Below are positions 34,673 through 43,537 of a DNA stretch of 64,000 nucleotides, piece after piece. The stretch lies in NCBI RefSeq assembly GCF_047263945.1, contig NZ_JBLAVB010000001.1, forward strand, positions 1,001,259 to 1,065,258, given 5' to 3'. The position numbers and the translations under genes were made by a program. Each line of letters begins with the position of its first letter. Positions within the stretch are counted from its first letter, which is position 1. The notes below the pieces were generated by a model. That model was not told the origin of the DNA and did no database searches. It saw nothing but the letters and a program-made list of their open reading frames with translations. The stretch is from Rhodospirillum sp047263945. Its GTDB lineage: Bacteria; Pseudomonadota; Alphaproteobacteria; Rhodospirillales; Rhodospirillaceae.

Positions 34673-36184
34673 ATGACGGCGCTGAGCGCGATGGCGCAAC
34701 CGGTAGACGGTCTGGAGGCCGCCCGACGGGAGGCTCTGCACTTTATCAATGGTGCATTCACCAAAGGGCAAACGGGCAAAAGTTGGGAAAACCGCAGCCC
34801 GTTGGACAACAGTGTGATCGGCTTGGTCCACGAAGGGGGAGAGGCCGAGGTTGATGCGGCGGTCCGTGCCGCCCATGACGCCCTGAAGGGCGATTGGGGC
34901 CGGATGACCGTCGAACAGCGCACCACCCTGCTGGGTGCTGTGGCCGACGAGATCAACAACCGCTTCGATGAATTCCTCGAGGCCGAATGCCTGGACACCG
35001 GCAAACCCATGGGGCTGGCCCGGCATATCGACATCCCCCGGGGCGCGGCCAACTTCAAGATGTTCGCCGATGTCATCAAGACCATTCCGACGGAAGCCTT
35101 TGAGTCCGCAACCCCTGACGGGGCGGGTGCGCTGAACTACTCCCTGCGCAAACCCCGGGGCGTGATCGCCGTGGTCTGCCCCTGGAACCTGCCCCTGCTG
35201 CTGATGACCTGGAAGGTTGGTCCTGCCCTGGCTTGCGGAAACACGGTGGTGGTCAAACCCTCCGAGGAAACCCCCTTGACCGCCACCCTTCTGGGCGAGG
35301 TCATGAACAAGGTGGGCGTGCCCAAGGGCGTCTATAACGTGGTCCACGGTTTTGGGCCGGAGAGCGCGGGCGCCTATCTGACCGGCCACCCCCTGGTCGA
35401 TGGCGTGACTTTCACCGGTGAGACCCGCACGGGCGAGGCCATCATGCGAGCCGCATCCAGCGGCATGCGTCCGGTTTCCCTGGAGCTGGGGGGCAAGAAC
35501 CCGGCCCTGGTCTTCGCCGATTGCGATATGGACAAGGCCATCGAAGGCACCATGCGCTCGGTCTTCGCCAACTGCGGTCAGGTCTGCCTGGGCACCGAGC
35601 GGGTCTACGTTGAGCGCCCCATCTTCGACGAGTTCGTCGCCCGCCTTAAGGCCGGAGCGGAAGCCCTCACCTTGGGCCATCCCACCGACAAGGCCACCAA
35701 CCTGGGTCCCCTGATCAGTCAGGAACACCGGGACAAGGTCCTGTCCTATTACAAACTGGCCGTGGAGGAAGGCGCCACAGTCGTGACCGGCGGCGGCGTG
35801 CCCGAAATGCCCGGTGCGATGGCCGACGGCGCCTGGGTCCAGCCCACCATTTGGACCGGCCTGTCCGATGACGCCCGCGTCGTCCGCGAGGAGATCTTCG
35901 GCCCCTGCTGCCACATCCGGCCCTTCGATACGGAAGAGGAAGCCGTGGCCCTGGCCAACGATACCCAATACGGTCTGGCCTGCTCGGTCTGGACGGAAAA
36001 CCTGTCCCGGGCGCACCGGGTGTCTGCCCAGATGGACGTGGGACTGTGCTGGGTGAATTCCTGGTTCCTGCGGGACCTGCGCACACCATTTGGCGGGTCC
36101 AAGCAATCGGGCATTGGCCGCGAAGGCGGTGTGCACAGCCTGGAGTTCTATACCGAACTCTCCAACGTCTGCATCAAACTCTAG
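34673..36184 (+). CDS. dmpC: 2-Hydroxymuconic semialdehyde dehydrogenase
   Basis: A 503-residue NAD-dependent aldehyde dehydrogenase that opens the 4-oxalocrotonate branch. Catalytic Cys lies in NCGQVCLGTER and general-base Glu in SLELGGKNPALVF; VCPWNLPLLLMTWK and the NAD loop FTGETRTGEAI are typical. AGGAG stands 8 bases before the ATG. The following genes are downstream steps of the same pathway. Confidence 0.94.
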   Translation: MTALSAMAQPVDGLEAARREALHFINGAFTKGQTGKSWENRSPLDNSVIGLVHEGGEAEVDAAVRAAHDALKGDWGRMTVEQRTTLLGAVADEINNRFDEFLEAECLDTGKPMGLARHIDIPRGAANFKMFADVIKTIPTEAFESATPDGAGALNYSLRKPRGVIAVVCPWNLPLLLMTWKVGPALACGNTVVVKPSEETPLTATLLGEVMNKVGVPKGVYNVVHGFGPESAGAYLTGHPLVDGVTFTGETRTGEAIMRAASSGMRPVSLELGGKNPALVFADCDMDKAIEGTMRSVFANCGQVCLGTERVYVERPIFDEFVARLKAGAEALTLGHPTDKATNLGPLISQEHRDKVLSYYKLAVEEGATVVTGGGVPEMPGAMADGAWVQPTIWTGLSDDARVVREEIFGPCCHIRPFDTEEEAVALANDTQYGLACSVWTENLSRAHRVSAQMDVGLCWVNSWFLRDLRTPFGGSKQSGIGREGGVHSLEFYTELSNVCIKL

Positions 36185-36193
36185 GAAGAGCCC

Positions 36194-36988
36194 ATGACTT
36201 CGACCCAGGACACTATCCAGAAGGCCGCTGATCTGCTGTGGCAGGCCGGTCAATCCGGCATCCCCTGCGATCCGGTTCGCAGCCTGCTCGCCGAGGGTGA
36301 TCTGGAGGGGGCCTATGCCATCCAGGAAATCAACACCAAGCGGAGCCTCGACGCGGGCCGCCGTCTGGTAGGCCGCAAGATCGGCCTGACCAGCAAGGCC
36401 GTTCAGACCCAATTGGGCGTCGACCAGCCGGACTACGGCATGCTGTTTGCCGACATGGCCATCGCTGAGGGGGAGGACATCGCCCTGTCGGCCGTCATGC
36501 AGCCCAAGGTGGAGGCTGAAATCGCCTTCGTCCTGGCCGCCGATCTGGACAGTGAGCAACTCACGCTCGCGGACCTGACACGGGCCGTTGACTACGCCGT
36601 GGCCGCCATTGAGGTGGTCGGATCCCGGGTGGCCAACTGGGACATCCGGATCCTCGACACCATCGCTGACAACGCCTCCTCGGGGCTCTATGTGCTCGGC
36701 TCCGAGCCGCGCGGTTTAGGCGAGTTCGATCCGCGCCTCTGCGGCATGGTCATGGAAAAGGGCGGTGAGCCGGTCTCCGTTGGTGCCGGGGCGGCTTGTC
36801 TGGGCAATCCACTGACGGCGGCCCTATGGCTGGCCAAGGTCATGGCCCGCGTAGGGCGCCCCCTGCGGGCGGGTGACACTATTCTGTCCGGTGCGCTGGG
36901 TCCCATGGTCGCCGCCGCACCGGGTGACATTTTTGAGGCGCGGGTGAACGGATTGGGATCCGTCCGTGCCGCCTTTGGAAAGGAGTAA
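36194..36988 (+). CDS. dmpE: 2-Oxopent-4-enoate hydratase
   Basis: A 264-residue metal-dependent hydratase giving 4-hydroxy-2-oxovalerate. VGRKIGLTSKAVQTQLGVDQ, metal-binding VEAEIAFVLA and the late LSGALGPMVAAAPGD are family motifs, shared with the related decarboxylase DmpH with which it forms a complex. It starts 9 bases after dmpC. Confidence 0.93.
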   Translation: MTSTQDTIQKAADLLWQAGQSGIPCDPVRSLLAEGDLEGAYAIQEINTKRSLDAGRRLVGRKIGLTSKAVQTQLGVDQPDYGMLFADMAIAEGEDIALSAVMQPKVEAEIAFVLAADLDSEQLTLADLTRAVDYAVAAIEVVGSRVANWDIRILDTIADNASSGLYVLGSEPRGLGEFDPRLCGMVMEKGGEPVSVGAGAACLGNPLTAALWLAKVMARVGRPLRAGDTILSGALGPMVAAAPGDIFEARVNGLGSVRAAFGKE

Positions 36989-36995
36989 AGGACCG

Positions 36996-37937
36996 ATGAG
37001 CAAGGTGAAATGCGCCATCATCGGGCCGGGGAATATTGGGACCGACCTGATGATCAAGGTGATGCGCACCGCCAAGCACCTGGAGATGGGCGCCATGGTC
37101 GGCGTCGATCCCAAATCTGACGGGTTGGCCCGCGCCGCCCGTCTGAACGTGGCCACCACCCACGAGGGGATCGAGGGCCTGCGCGCCCTGCCCAACTACG
37201 ACGAGATCAAGGTCGTCTTCGACGCGACCTCGGCCAAGGCCCATATGCACCATGACAAGGTGCTGCGCGCCGATGGCAAGCAGGTCATCGACCTGACGCC
37301 CGCAGCCCTTGGCCCCTACACCATTCCCGTGGTCAACCTGGAGGCCAATCTGGGCGAGGGCAACGTGAACATGGTGACCTGTGGCGGTCAGGCGACCATT
37401 CCCATGGTCTATGCGGTCAAGCGCGTGGCCAAGCGGCTGGTCTATGGCGAGATCGTCGCCTCGATCTCTTCGAAGTCCGCCGGCCCCGGCACCCGGGCCA
37501 ATATCGACGAGTTCACCGAGACCACGCGCGCGGCCATTGAGCAGGTGGGCGGCGCCGAGCGGGGCAAGGCGGTGATCATTCTCAACCCCGCCGAGCCGCC
37601 GATGATCATGCGCGACACGGTCTTTACCCTCTCCCAGGGCGCGACCCAGGAGGAGATCACCCAATCCATCATGGAAATGGTGACCGAGGTGCAGAAATAC
37701 GTTCCAGGCTACCGCCTGAAGCAGGCCCCCCAGTTCGAGCATATCGGCGACAACAACCCGGTGAACATCCCCGGGATTGGTCTCTGCTCCGGCCTGAAGA
37801 CCTCGGTCTTCCTGGAGGTCGAGGGCGCCGCCCACTACCTGCCTGCCTATGCCGGAAACCTCGACATCATGACCTCCGCCGCCTTGGCCACTGCCGAGCG
37901 CTGGGTGGAAAAGACTTTCGCGAAGGAGGCGGCATAG
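36996..37937 (+). CDS. dmpF: Acetaldehyde dehydrogenase (acylating)
   Basis: A 313-residue enzyme that turns acetaldehyde into acetyl-CoA, receiving it by a channel from the aldolase DmpG. The NAD site is CAIIGPGNIGTDLM; the catalytic Cys is in NMVTCGGQATIPMV. Start ATG 36996 is 7 bases after dmpE with AAAGGAG upstream. Confidence 0.94.
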   Translation: MSKVKCAIIGPGNIGTDLMIKVMRTAKHLEMGAMVGVDPKSDGLARAARLNVATTHEGIEGLRALPNYDEIKVVFDATSAKAHMHHDKVLRADGKQVIDLTPAALGPYTIPVVNLEANLGEGNVNMVTCGGQATIPMVYAVKRVAKRLVYGEIVASISSKSAGPGTRANIDEFTETTRAAIEQVGGAERGKAVIILNPAEPPMIMRDTVFTLSQGATQEEITQSIMEMVTEVQKYVPGYRLKQAPQFEHIGDNNPVNIPGIGLCSGLKTSVFLEVEGAAHYLPAYAGNLDIMTSAALATAERWVEKTFAKEAA

Positions 37938-37939
37938 CC

Positions 37940-38974
37940 ATGGCGCGCGCCAATCCGAATAAACTCTATATTCAGGACGTGACCCTGCGCGATGGCATGC
38001 ATGCCGTCCGTCACCAATACTCCCTGGAAACCGCCCGGGACGTGGCCAAGGCGCTCGATCGGGCCAAGGTTGACGCCGTGGAGATCTGCCACGGGGACGG
38101 CCTGACCGGCTCCACCTTCAACTACGGCTTCGGCAAGCATTCCGACCGGGAGTGGATCGAAGCCGTAGCCGACGAGCTGACCCATGCCCGGGTAGCGGTG
38201 CTGCTGATACCGGGCATAGGCACCATCCATGACCTGAAGGAGGCCTATGACGCCGGAGCCCGCTCGGTTCGCGTGGCGACCCATTGCACCGAAGCCGACG
38301 TCTCTGCCCAGCATATCGCCGCAGCCCGGGAGATGGGCATGGACACCATCGGCTTCCTGATGATGTCCCATATGATCCCGACCAAAGCGCTAATCGAACA
38401 GGCCAAGCTGATGGAAAGCTATGGCGCTGAATGTGTCTATGTGACCGACAGCGCCGGGGCCCTGCTGCCCGCCGACGTGGCCGAGCGGGTGAAGGCCTTC
38501 CGCGACGCCCTGAAGCCGGAAACGGAAATCGGTGTGCATGCCCACCACAACCTGTCCATGGGCGTGGCCAACTCCGTCGCCGCCATCGAGGCGGGCGCGG
38601 TCCGCGTCGACGCATCCCTCGCCGGCAATGGCGCGGGCGCAGGCAACTGCCCGCTGGAAATTCTGGTGGCCGTGCTGGAACGCATGGGGATCGACTGCGG
38701 CTGCGACTTGCCCATCTTGATGGACACTGCGGACGACATCGTCCGTCCCCTGCAAGATCGCCCCGTGCGGGTCGACAGGGAGAGCCTCTCCCTGGGGTAT
38801 GCCGGGGTTTATTCCTCCTTCCTCCTGCATGCCGAACGGGCCTCCAAGTCCTACGGCATTCCCACCCGGGATATCCTGGTGGAACTGGGGCGGCGGCGCA
38901 TGGTTGGCGGTCAGGAAGACATGATCGTCGATGTCGCATTGGATCTGGCCAAGGAACGGGAGACCGCAGCATGA
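37940..38974 (+). CDS. dmpG: 4-Hydroxy-2-oxovalerate aldolase
   Basis: A 344-residue Mn-dependent HMGL-like aldolase yielding pyruvate and acetaldehyde. Motifs include QDVTLRDGMHAVRHQYSLE at the start, metal-binding HAHHNLSMGVANSVAAIEAG, and GNGAGAGNCPLEILVAVLER. It begins 2 bases after dmpF, consistent with 1:1 assembly of the two proteins, and shares ATGA with dmpH. Confidence 0.95.
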   Translation: MARANPNKLYIQDVTLRDGMHAVRHQYSLETARDVAKALDRAKVDAVEICHGDGLTGSTFNYGFGKHSDREWIEAVADELTHARVAVLLIPGIGTIHDLKEAYDAGARSVRVATHCTEADVSAQHIAAAREMGMDTIGFLMMSHMIPTKALIEQAKLMESYGAECVYVTDSAGALLPADVAERVKAFRDALKPETEIGVHAHHNLSMGVANSVAAIEAGAVRVDASLAGNGAGAGNCPLEILVAVLERMGIDCGCDLPILMDTADDIVRPLQDRPVRVDRESLSLGYAGVYSSFLLHAERASKSYGIPTRDILVELGRRRMVGGQEDMIVDVALDLAKERETAA

Positions 38975-39738
38975 GCACGGAAAAATTCGCCGCCATCGTC
39001 GATGACGCCGCACGCACCGCAAAGGCAATCCCCCAACTGACGGCCGAAAGCCCCGACCTGAGCGTGGAGGACGCCTATTCCATCCAAGCCCAATCCATCG
39101 CCCGCCGTCTGGCGCGCGGGGAACACCGGGTCGGGGTGAAAATGGGCCTGACCTCCCGGGCCAAGATGATCCAGGTGGGCGTGGACGAGGTCATTTGGGG
39201 GCGCTTGACCAACGCCATGCGGCTGGAGGAAGGAGGGTCCTTCTCCCGCGCCAAGTATGTGCACCCCCGCGCCGAACCGGAAATCGCCTTCCTGATCGGC
39301 CAACCTCTATCCGGCGAGGTGTCTCCGCTGGAAGCCCTGGCTGCGGTCGACGCCGTTGCCCCGGCCATCGAACTGATTGATAGCCGGTACGAAAACTTCA
39401 AGTTCACCCTACCCGACGTGGTGGCGGACAATTCGTCTTCCTCCGGCTTCGTGCTGGGGAACTGGGCGCCCAAGGACACCCCCATCGACAACCTGGGTAT
39501 CCTGTTGGAGGCCGATGGTCGACCCGTTCAGGTGGGCTCTACTGCGGCGATCCTCGGCCATCCCGTGCGCTCTCTGGTCCAGGCCGCCCGTTTGGTGGCC
39601 CGCTGGGGCGAAGCCCTCGCGCCCGGGGATATCGTCCTCGCCGGGGGTGCCACAGCAGCCCATGCCATGACGCCGGGGATGCATATCCGCGCCGTCTTCC
39701 AGGATCTGGGCTCGGTTTCCATCCGCTGCGTCGACTGA
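38971..39738 (+). CDS. dmpH: 4-Oxalocrotonate decarboxylase
   Basis: A 255-residue Mg-dependent vinylpyruvate-forming decarboxylase homologous to DmpE. RVGVKMGLTSRAKMIQVGVD, metal-binding RAEPEIAFLIGQPL and GDIVLAGGATAAHAM are visible. Start ATG 38971 overlaps the dmpG stop by 4 bases; the longer frame from 38431 lies inside dmpG. The tautomerase dmpI that normally follows is missing. Confidence 0.93.
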   Translation: MSTEKFAAIVDDAARTAKAIPQLTAESPDLSVEDAYSIQAQSIARRLARGEHRVGVKMGLTSRAKMIQVGVDEVIWGRLTNAMRLEEGGSFSRAKYVHPRAEPEIAFLIGQPLSGEVSPLEALAAVDAVAPAIELIDSRYENFKFTLPDVVADNSSSSGFVLGNWAPKDTPIDNLGILLEADGRPVQVGSTAAILGHPVRSLVQAARLVARWGEALAPGDIVLAGGATAAHAMTPGMHIRAVFQDLGSVSIRCVD

Positions 39739-39829
39739 GCCTATCCGGCGGTCTCGTGTCGCATCCTCCGCCGGTCGCGGCGTGGGACCGCCGGACTTTT
39801 TGTTTGTGGTGTTGATCAGGGGAGACGTC

Positions 39830-40423
39830 ATGTCTGATCGGGTTGGCCTGAGGGTCTTTTTCAATTTCCGCAGTCCCTATTGCTACTTGGGATCAAAGAC
39901 AATGTTTCCGCTATTCGAGCGGTTCGACGTCGATCTGCTCTGGCGCCCCCTGCCGGGCTGGAACGGGCGCTCCGATCCGGAGCGGGCCAAGGTCAAACTG
40001 CCCATCGCCCGCCAGGACATGCGCCGTTTCGCCCGCCGACTTGGAATTCCCGTAAACCCGCCCCCGGTGACCACCGACCCGACACGGGCCGCAGCGATCT
40101 CGTTACTGGCCGAGGAGAAGGGACTGCTCAAGGAGTGGGTGGTGGAATGCATGCGTGAGGAATGGGCCAAGGGCCAGGACATTGGCCAGGATGCCCCCCT
40201 GCGCGCCGTGGCCGAGCGGATCGACCTGGATCCTGCTGAGGCCCTGAGCGCGGCCGATGACCCGGCCCGTCTCGCAACGTTGGAAGCACATGCGGAGGAG
40301 GCCAAGGCGTCCGGTGTTTTCGGAGTGCCAACCTTCGTTGTCGGCGAGGAGATCTTCTGGGGACAGGACCGCCTGGATTTTCTGGACGAACATTTGCGCA
40401 CCTTAGGTTGTTCCAGGCTGTAA
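39830..40423 (+). CDS. DsbA-family isomerase-like protein (2-hydroxychromene-2-carboxylate isomerase / kappa GST type)
   Basis: A 197-residue thioredoxin-fold protein with a helical insertion. The active-site loop FNFRSPYCYLGSK has Ser in place of the CxxC, as in 2-hydroxychromene-2-carboxylate isomerase and kappa-class GST, which use glutathione. GVFGVPTFVVGEEIFWGQDR is the typical cis-Pro and C-terminal motif. Start ATG 39830 has GGGGAGA upstream. It is the last gene of the operon; a glutathione-dependent isomerization in aromatic metabolism is plausible. Confidence 0.83.
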   Translation: MSDRVGLRVFFNFRSPYCYLGSKTMFPLFERFDVDLLWRPLPGWNGRSDPERAKVKLPIARQDMRRFARRLGIPVNPPPVTTDPTRAAAISLLAEEKGLLKEWVVECMREEWAKGQDIGQDAPLRAVAERIDLDPAEALSAADDPARLATLEAHAEEAKASGVFGVPTFVVGEEIFWGQDRLDFLDEHLRTLGCSRL

Positions 40424-40442
40424 TGCTCGCGGAGAACAGTAT

Positions 40443-40503
40443 CTCGTCCTTTCTGGGCGATTGACCAAGCCCATTTGGGGGCCAATGCCCCCAAATCCCA
40501 AAC
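40443..40503. repeat. Palindromic repeat shared with 6231-6284, copy 2
   Basis: ATTTGGGGGCCAATGCCCCC is the reverse complement of the core at 6235-6260, with matching flanks (CTCGTCCTTTCTGGGCGAT on one side). It lies between the convergent dmp operon and the HAD gene and probably terminates both. Confidence 0.6.
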
Positions 40504-40557
40504 CCAGGAAAACACGAGACCCTGTCGTCTACCGCGCTCCCCCCTTCCTCCCATACA

Positions 40558-41256
40558 TCACCGACCGATGATGGATCGGCAGAGCGCCAGGTCCACGCCC
40601 TCATCAAGGTGAGCAACGATCCGGTCGGCCAGAGAGACGGACTCCCCCTCCGTATAGGTGGACAGGGTAACAATGCAGCGCATGCCCGCAGCCTTAGCCG
40701 CAGCCAGACCGATAGCGCTATCCTCAATCACCATACACCGTGCCGGAGAAAGACCCAGCGTCTCCGCCGCCAGGGTATAAATGGCCGGATCAGGTTTCTT
40801 ACGGGCCACGACATCCCCGGCGAAAATCCGGATCTGTCCCGCCCGTTCGGGGCCCAACAGCACACGAACCACCGCCTCTACCGCGCGCTCGTTGGAGGTG
40901 GAACAGACCGCTACCGGCAGCCCCTCTTCCAGGGCCGCATCGACCATCCGCGCCACCCCAGGCCGCAGGGGAAGAGCCCCGGTTTCAATCAGCTCCATGA
41001 AAATATCGGTCTTGCGCCGATGCAGGGTTTGGATCAGGGCGCCCCGATCCGTTTCCGCCACCGGCCAGCCGATTTCATCGAAGTGGCGCCGCATGCGCTC
41101 CTTCCCCCCTCCTGTGGTCAGTAATACGCCATAGCGCTCCACGGACCAGTCTGCGTCCACCCCCATCTCGGCAAAGGACCGATTGAAGGCCACACGGTGC
41201 CCGTCGCGCTCTGTATCGACCAGCACACCATCGCAATCGAAAATCAAGGCTTGCAT
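40558..41256 (-). CDS. HAD-superfamily hydrolase, CbbY/beta-phosphoglucomutase-like
   Basis: A 232-residue phosphatase or phosphomutase-like protein. Motif I is IFDCDGVLVDTE with nucleophile Asp, motif II VAVCSTSNERAV, motif III Lys in KKPDPAIYTLAAETLG and motif IV MVIEDSAIGLAAAKAAG. The helical cap and length match the CbbY group, which removes phosphate from inhibitory sugar phosphates. I set the start at ATG 41256, where motif I begins. Substrate is unknown. Confidence 0.88.
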   Translation of the reverse strand: MQALIFDCDGVLVDTERDGHRVAFNRSFAEMGVDADWSVERYGVLLTTGGGKERMRRHFDEIGWPVAETDRGALIQTLHRRKTDIFMELIETGALPLRPGVARMVDAALEEGLPVAVCSTSNERAVEAVVRVLLGPERAGQIRIFAGDVVARKKPDPAIYTLAAETLGLSPARCMVIEDSAIGLAAAKAAGMRCIVTLSTYTEGESVSLADRIVAHLDEGVDLALCRSIIGR

Positions 41257-41288
41257 CGGGTCAGTATCCCCTTGACAAAATTTGGCCG

Positions 41289-41569
41289 TCACCCGCCAAC
41301 AACCTCCGCCGCTTTCGCCTTTCCAGCCGATCCAAAGGTTTGGATGATGGCCATCACATCTGCCTTCATGGCATCGTGCTGGGCAGCGATAAAGGGCAGT
41401 GGCTCCCCCAATTCCGGCTTATCCCGAAACTCAGGGCGGGAAGTCCCGTCGTGAAGGAGATCAACAAAAGGACTTTCGAACAGGATCCGGCAGCTTCAGG
41501 AAATCCTGGGCACACATCTGGGGCCATCCATGAACCAACTGTCGATAACTAACTGAATTGACCGCTTTA
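41289..41569 (-). pseudogene. Remnant of an unidentified gene, cut by the MITE-like element
   Basis: Read on the minus strand, a coding-like stretch runs YRQLVHGWPQMCAQDFLKLP, then after one extra T near 41461-41466 continues DLLHDGTSRPEFRDKPEL and KADVMAIIQTFGSAG to a stop at 41289. The composition is clearly protein-like, but the N-terminus is missing and the frame is shifted once. The upstream edge coincides with element copy B. I do not recognise the family. Confidence 0.5.
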
Positions 41570-41705
41570 TACCAAGGTGCGGTGAGTTTGACACACCGCA
41601 CCTTGGAAACGGCCAAGTGGCCGCCGCGCCTTATGGCGCGTAAAAGCCCGCCTGGCGTTTGAACGCAAGAAAAGCGGCCTGGGTTTCAACCCGCGCCGCT
41701 TGGTA
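41570..41705 (+). repeat. 136-bp palindromic mobile element (MITE-like), copy B
   Basis: It runs from TACCAAGG to CTTGGTA, with exact 7-bp inverted termini, and has TTA on both sides (41567-41569 and 41706-41708). The first 40 bases fold as CCAAGGTGCGGTG against ACCGCACCTTGG. No coding content. It separates the remnant gene from the integrase remnant. Confidence 0.87.
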
Positions 41706-41754
41706 TTAGGTACCAGATGAATTGACCGCTTCAGTTACCGAGGAGATCCGATCA

Positions 41755-42240
41755 ATGTCCAAGTTGACGAAACGATTTGTGGATCAGATAACTCCCAGCG
41801 AAAAAGAGACGACCCACTGGGATAGTCAGCTCCACGGCTTTGGACTGCGGGTCTGGCCCACCGGTCGCAAGACCTACATCGCCACGACCCGGGTGAAGGG
41901 GCGTCTACGCAAGCTGACAATTGGTCGCTTGGTTCGGTGACGGCGGAGCAGGCCCGGATCCAGGCGCACCAGATCATTTCAAAGGCCAAGGCCGAGAATG
42001 ATCCCGTGAAGGTTCTGGATCAGGCACGCAAATCACCAACCATGAAGGGGCTGGGCGAACGCTTCCTCCAGGATCATGGCGCCATGCGCTGCAAACCAAG
42101 CACCCAATACGAGTACAATCGGACAGTAGAGCTGTTCATCAACCCCGAACTCGGCACCTGAAGGGTCAGCAACATCGAGCGGCAGGATATCGCCGAGGTT
42201 TGGGGTCTGCGACCCGACCACAGCAATCCATGCCTTCATG
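41755..42240 (+). pseudogene. Tyrosine recombinase (P4-type integrase) N-terminal remnant
   Basis: Starts well, with GAGGAG before ATG 41755 and the DUF4102-like beginning LTKRFVDQITPSEKETTHWD, GFGLRVWPTGRKTYIATT. The frame breaks near 41930: one missing base turns the expected IGRFGSVTAEQARIQAHQII into a stop. The second frame runs to 42161 through the SAM-like core-binding domain (YEYNRTVELFINPELGT), then hits a stop and degenerates. The catalytic domain with the Arg/His/Tyr residues is absent, so it cannot recombine. Confidence 0.75.
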
Positions 42241-42482
42241 TGAAAAAATATCCCGAGATCCTGGCACCTCCGGCCTCCGCCGGAGAGGCCTGGCGGCACC
42301 CCTTCGGGCGGGCAGCTCGACCGCTCCCGCCTGAGCCCCGAGGAAAAACAGGTCCCCGACCAACGCAAGATCAACATGCACGCGGCAACAGACCTCTACG
42401 AAGGCCTCCAGCGGGACGCCATGGGTCTGCACCCCAAGGAACAAGGTCGATCCCGCGACAAAGGGAGGGGACTCTAAGCCCT

Positions 42483-42722
42483 ACCCTCCTCCCTCCACCA
42501 GATCAAGGCCTACCTGAATGACGCGAAGCGCGCCCACCTGGACGCCTTGGCGGAGAATACCCACCTTTCCCGGTCGGAACTCCTGCGCCGCCTGATCCTC
42601 GGGACTCCCCTCCCCGATCCCGCCTCCTTGTCCTGGCCGACCGCATCGCCAACACCCAATCGGAGCTGAAGGCCGCTGCCGTCGATCTGCGCCAAAGCCT
42701 TCAACCGACGCGCCGCCGATGA
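42483..42722 (+). pseudogene. Mobilization accessory protein remnant (MobC-like ribbon-helix-helix)
   Basis: The frame QIKAYLNDAKRAHLDALAEN followed by THLSRSELLRRLILG is a ribbon-helix-helix DNA-binding domain as in relaxosome accessory proteins. It lacks a clear start and shifts frame once near 42628, after which RIANTQSELKAAAVDLRQ continues to a TGA that overlaps the next ATG in the ATGA arrangement typical of mobC-mobA pairs. Confidence 0.5.
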
Positions 42723-43537
42723 TCGCCAAGAAGATCGGCAAGAAGGCAGATGTGGCCGACCACTATACCCAGCCCGCGCTCTACATCGCCGCAGCGTCGG
42801 AAAAAGGCGAAACGCTCGACCGGTTCTGGATCGCGAATTGTGGTGCGGGCGAGGATCTGGCCGACCTGGATCCCGCCCTTGCGGAGATCGAAGTGGCCCG
42901 GAAACTCCGCGCCACCGTGAAGGACAAGACCGATCACCTTGTGGTGTCCTTCCGGCCCATCGCCTTCAACAAGGTCCATCCGCAGACCCTGAAGGCAATC
43001 AGCCCCTACAAGGACTTCCAGAAGTTGGAAGCGACCTCTCGGGCTATGGAGCGGACATACGGCCTGACCGTCGACAAGGGCATGTCAGACGGCCGTGGGA
43101 GGGAGGGCCTCTCGCCAACCGCCTGCGACTTCGAGGCCAACACCTGGACGGAAAGTTTCCAGACCCATGTCCTGAAGCACAAGGACGCCCTTTTGGACGC
43201 CAAAGCTCCCCCTCGACCGACCAGGGCCAGATACAGGCCCCGCCCCCTGGTTCGGCATCCGAACACCGCACGCCTCTGGCGCCGCTATCTGACCCAGAAG
43301 TGGGTCCTCCCGACGAGCCCTTCCCTCGCCGCGCGGGTGGCGCGGAACTGGAAGCTGTTCCTGATGACCGAGGCCTACGAGGCCCCCCTCGCCTTCGTCC
43401 GGATCATGGCCCACAAGGAGGCCTTGGCGGTTGTTTTGGGTGTCCAGGAGCCAAAGCGGGAGGAAGGCAAGCGCCGCCCCTTTGGCCCTGTGCAAGGGCG
43501 GAGCGGGTCACCGACAGGTTTTCGTCCGCGTGGATAA
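42719..43537 (+). CDS. Probable relaxase fragment
   Basis: A 272-codon frame starting MIAKKIGKKADVADHYTQPA, resembling plasmid relaxases of the MobP type, followed by KDKTDHLVVSFRPIAFN and a later basic region. The expected catalytic His-rich motif is not visible and the middle looks deleted (SDGRGREGLSPTACDFEAN). Its last residues are encoded by the degenerate end repeat of CRISPR array 1, so the natural C-terminus is lost. Probably a non-functional remnant of an integrated plasmid. Confidence 0.45.
   Translation: MIAKKIGKKADVADHYTQPALYIAAASEKGETLDRFWIANCGAGEDLADLDPALAEIEVARKLRATVKDKTDHLVVSFRPIAFNKVHPQTLKAISPYKDFQKLEATSRAMERTYGLTVDKGMSDGRGREGLSPTACDFEANTWTESFQTHVLKHKDALLDAKAPPRPTRARYRPRPLVRHPNTARLWRRYLTQKWVLPTSPSLAARVARNWKLFLMTEAYEAPLAFVRIMAHKEALAVVLGVQEPKREEGKRRPFGPVQGRSGSPTGFRPRG

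Noticed and set aside
34607..36559. 650-codon minus-strand frame opposite dmpC
   Set aside because: Gly/Gln/His-rich shadow of the aldehyde dehydrogenase gene, a common artefact of high GC.
39739..39829. Hidden dmpI tautomerase gene
   Set aside because: The gap is only 91 bases and has no Pro1-type start; no other gap in the operon is large enough.
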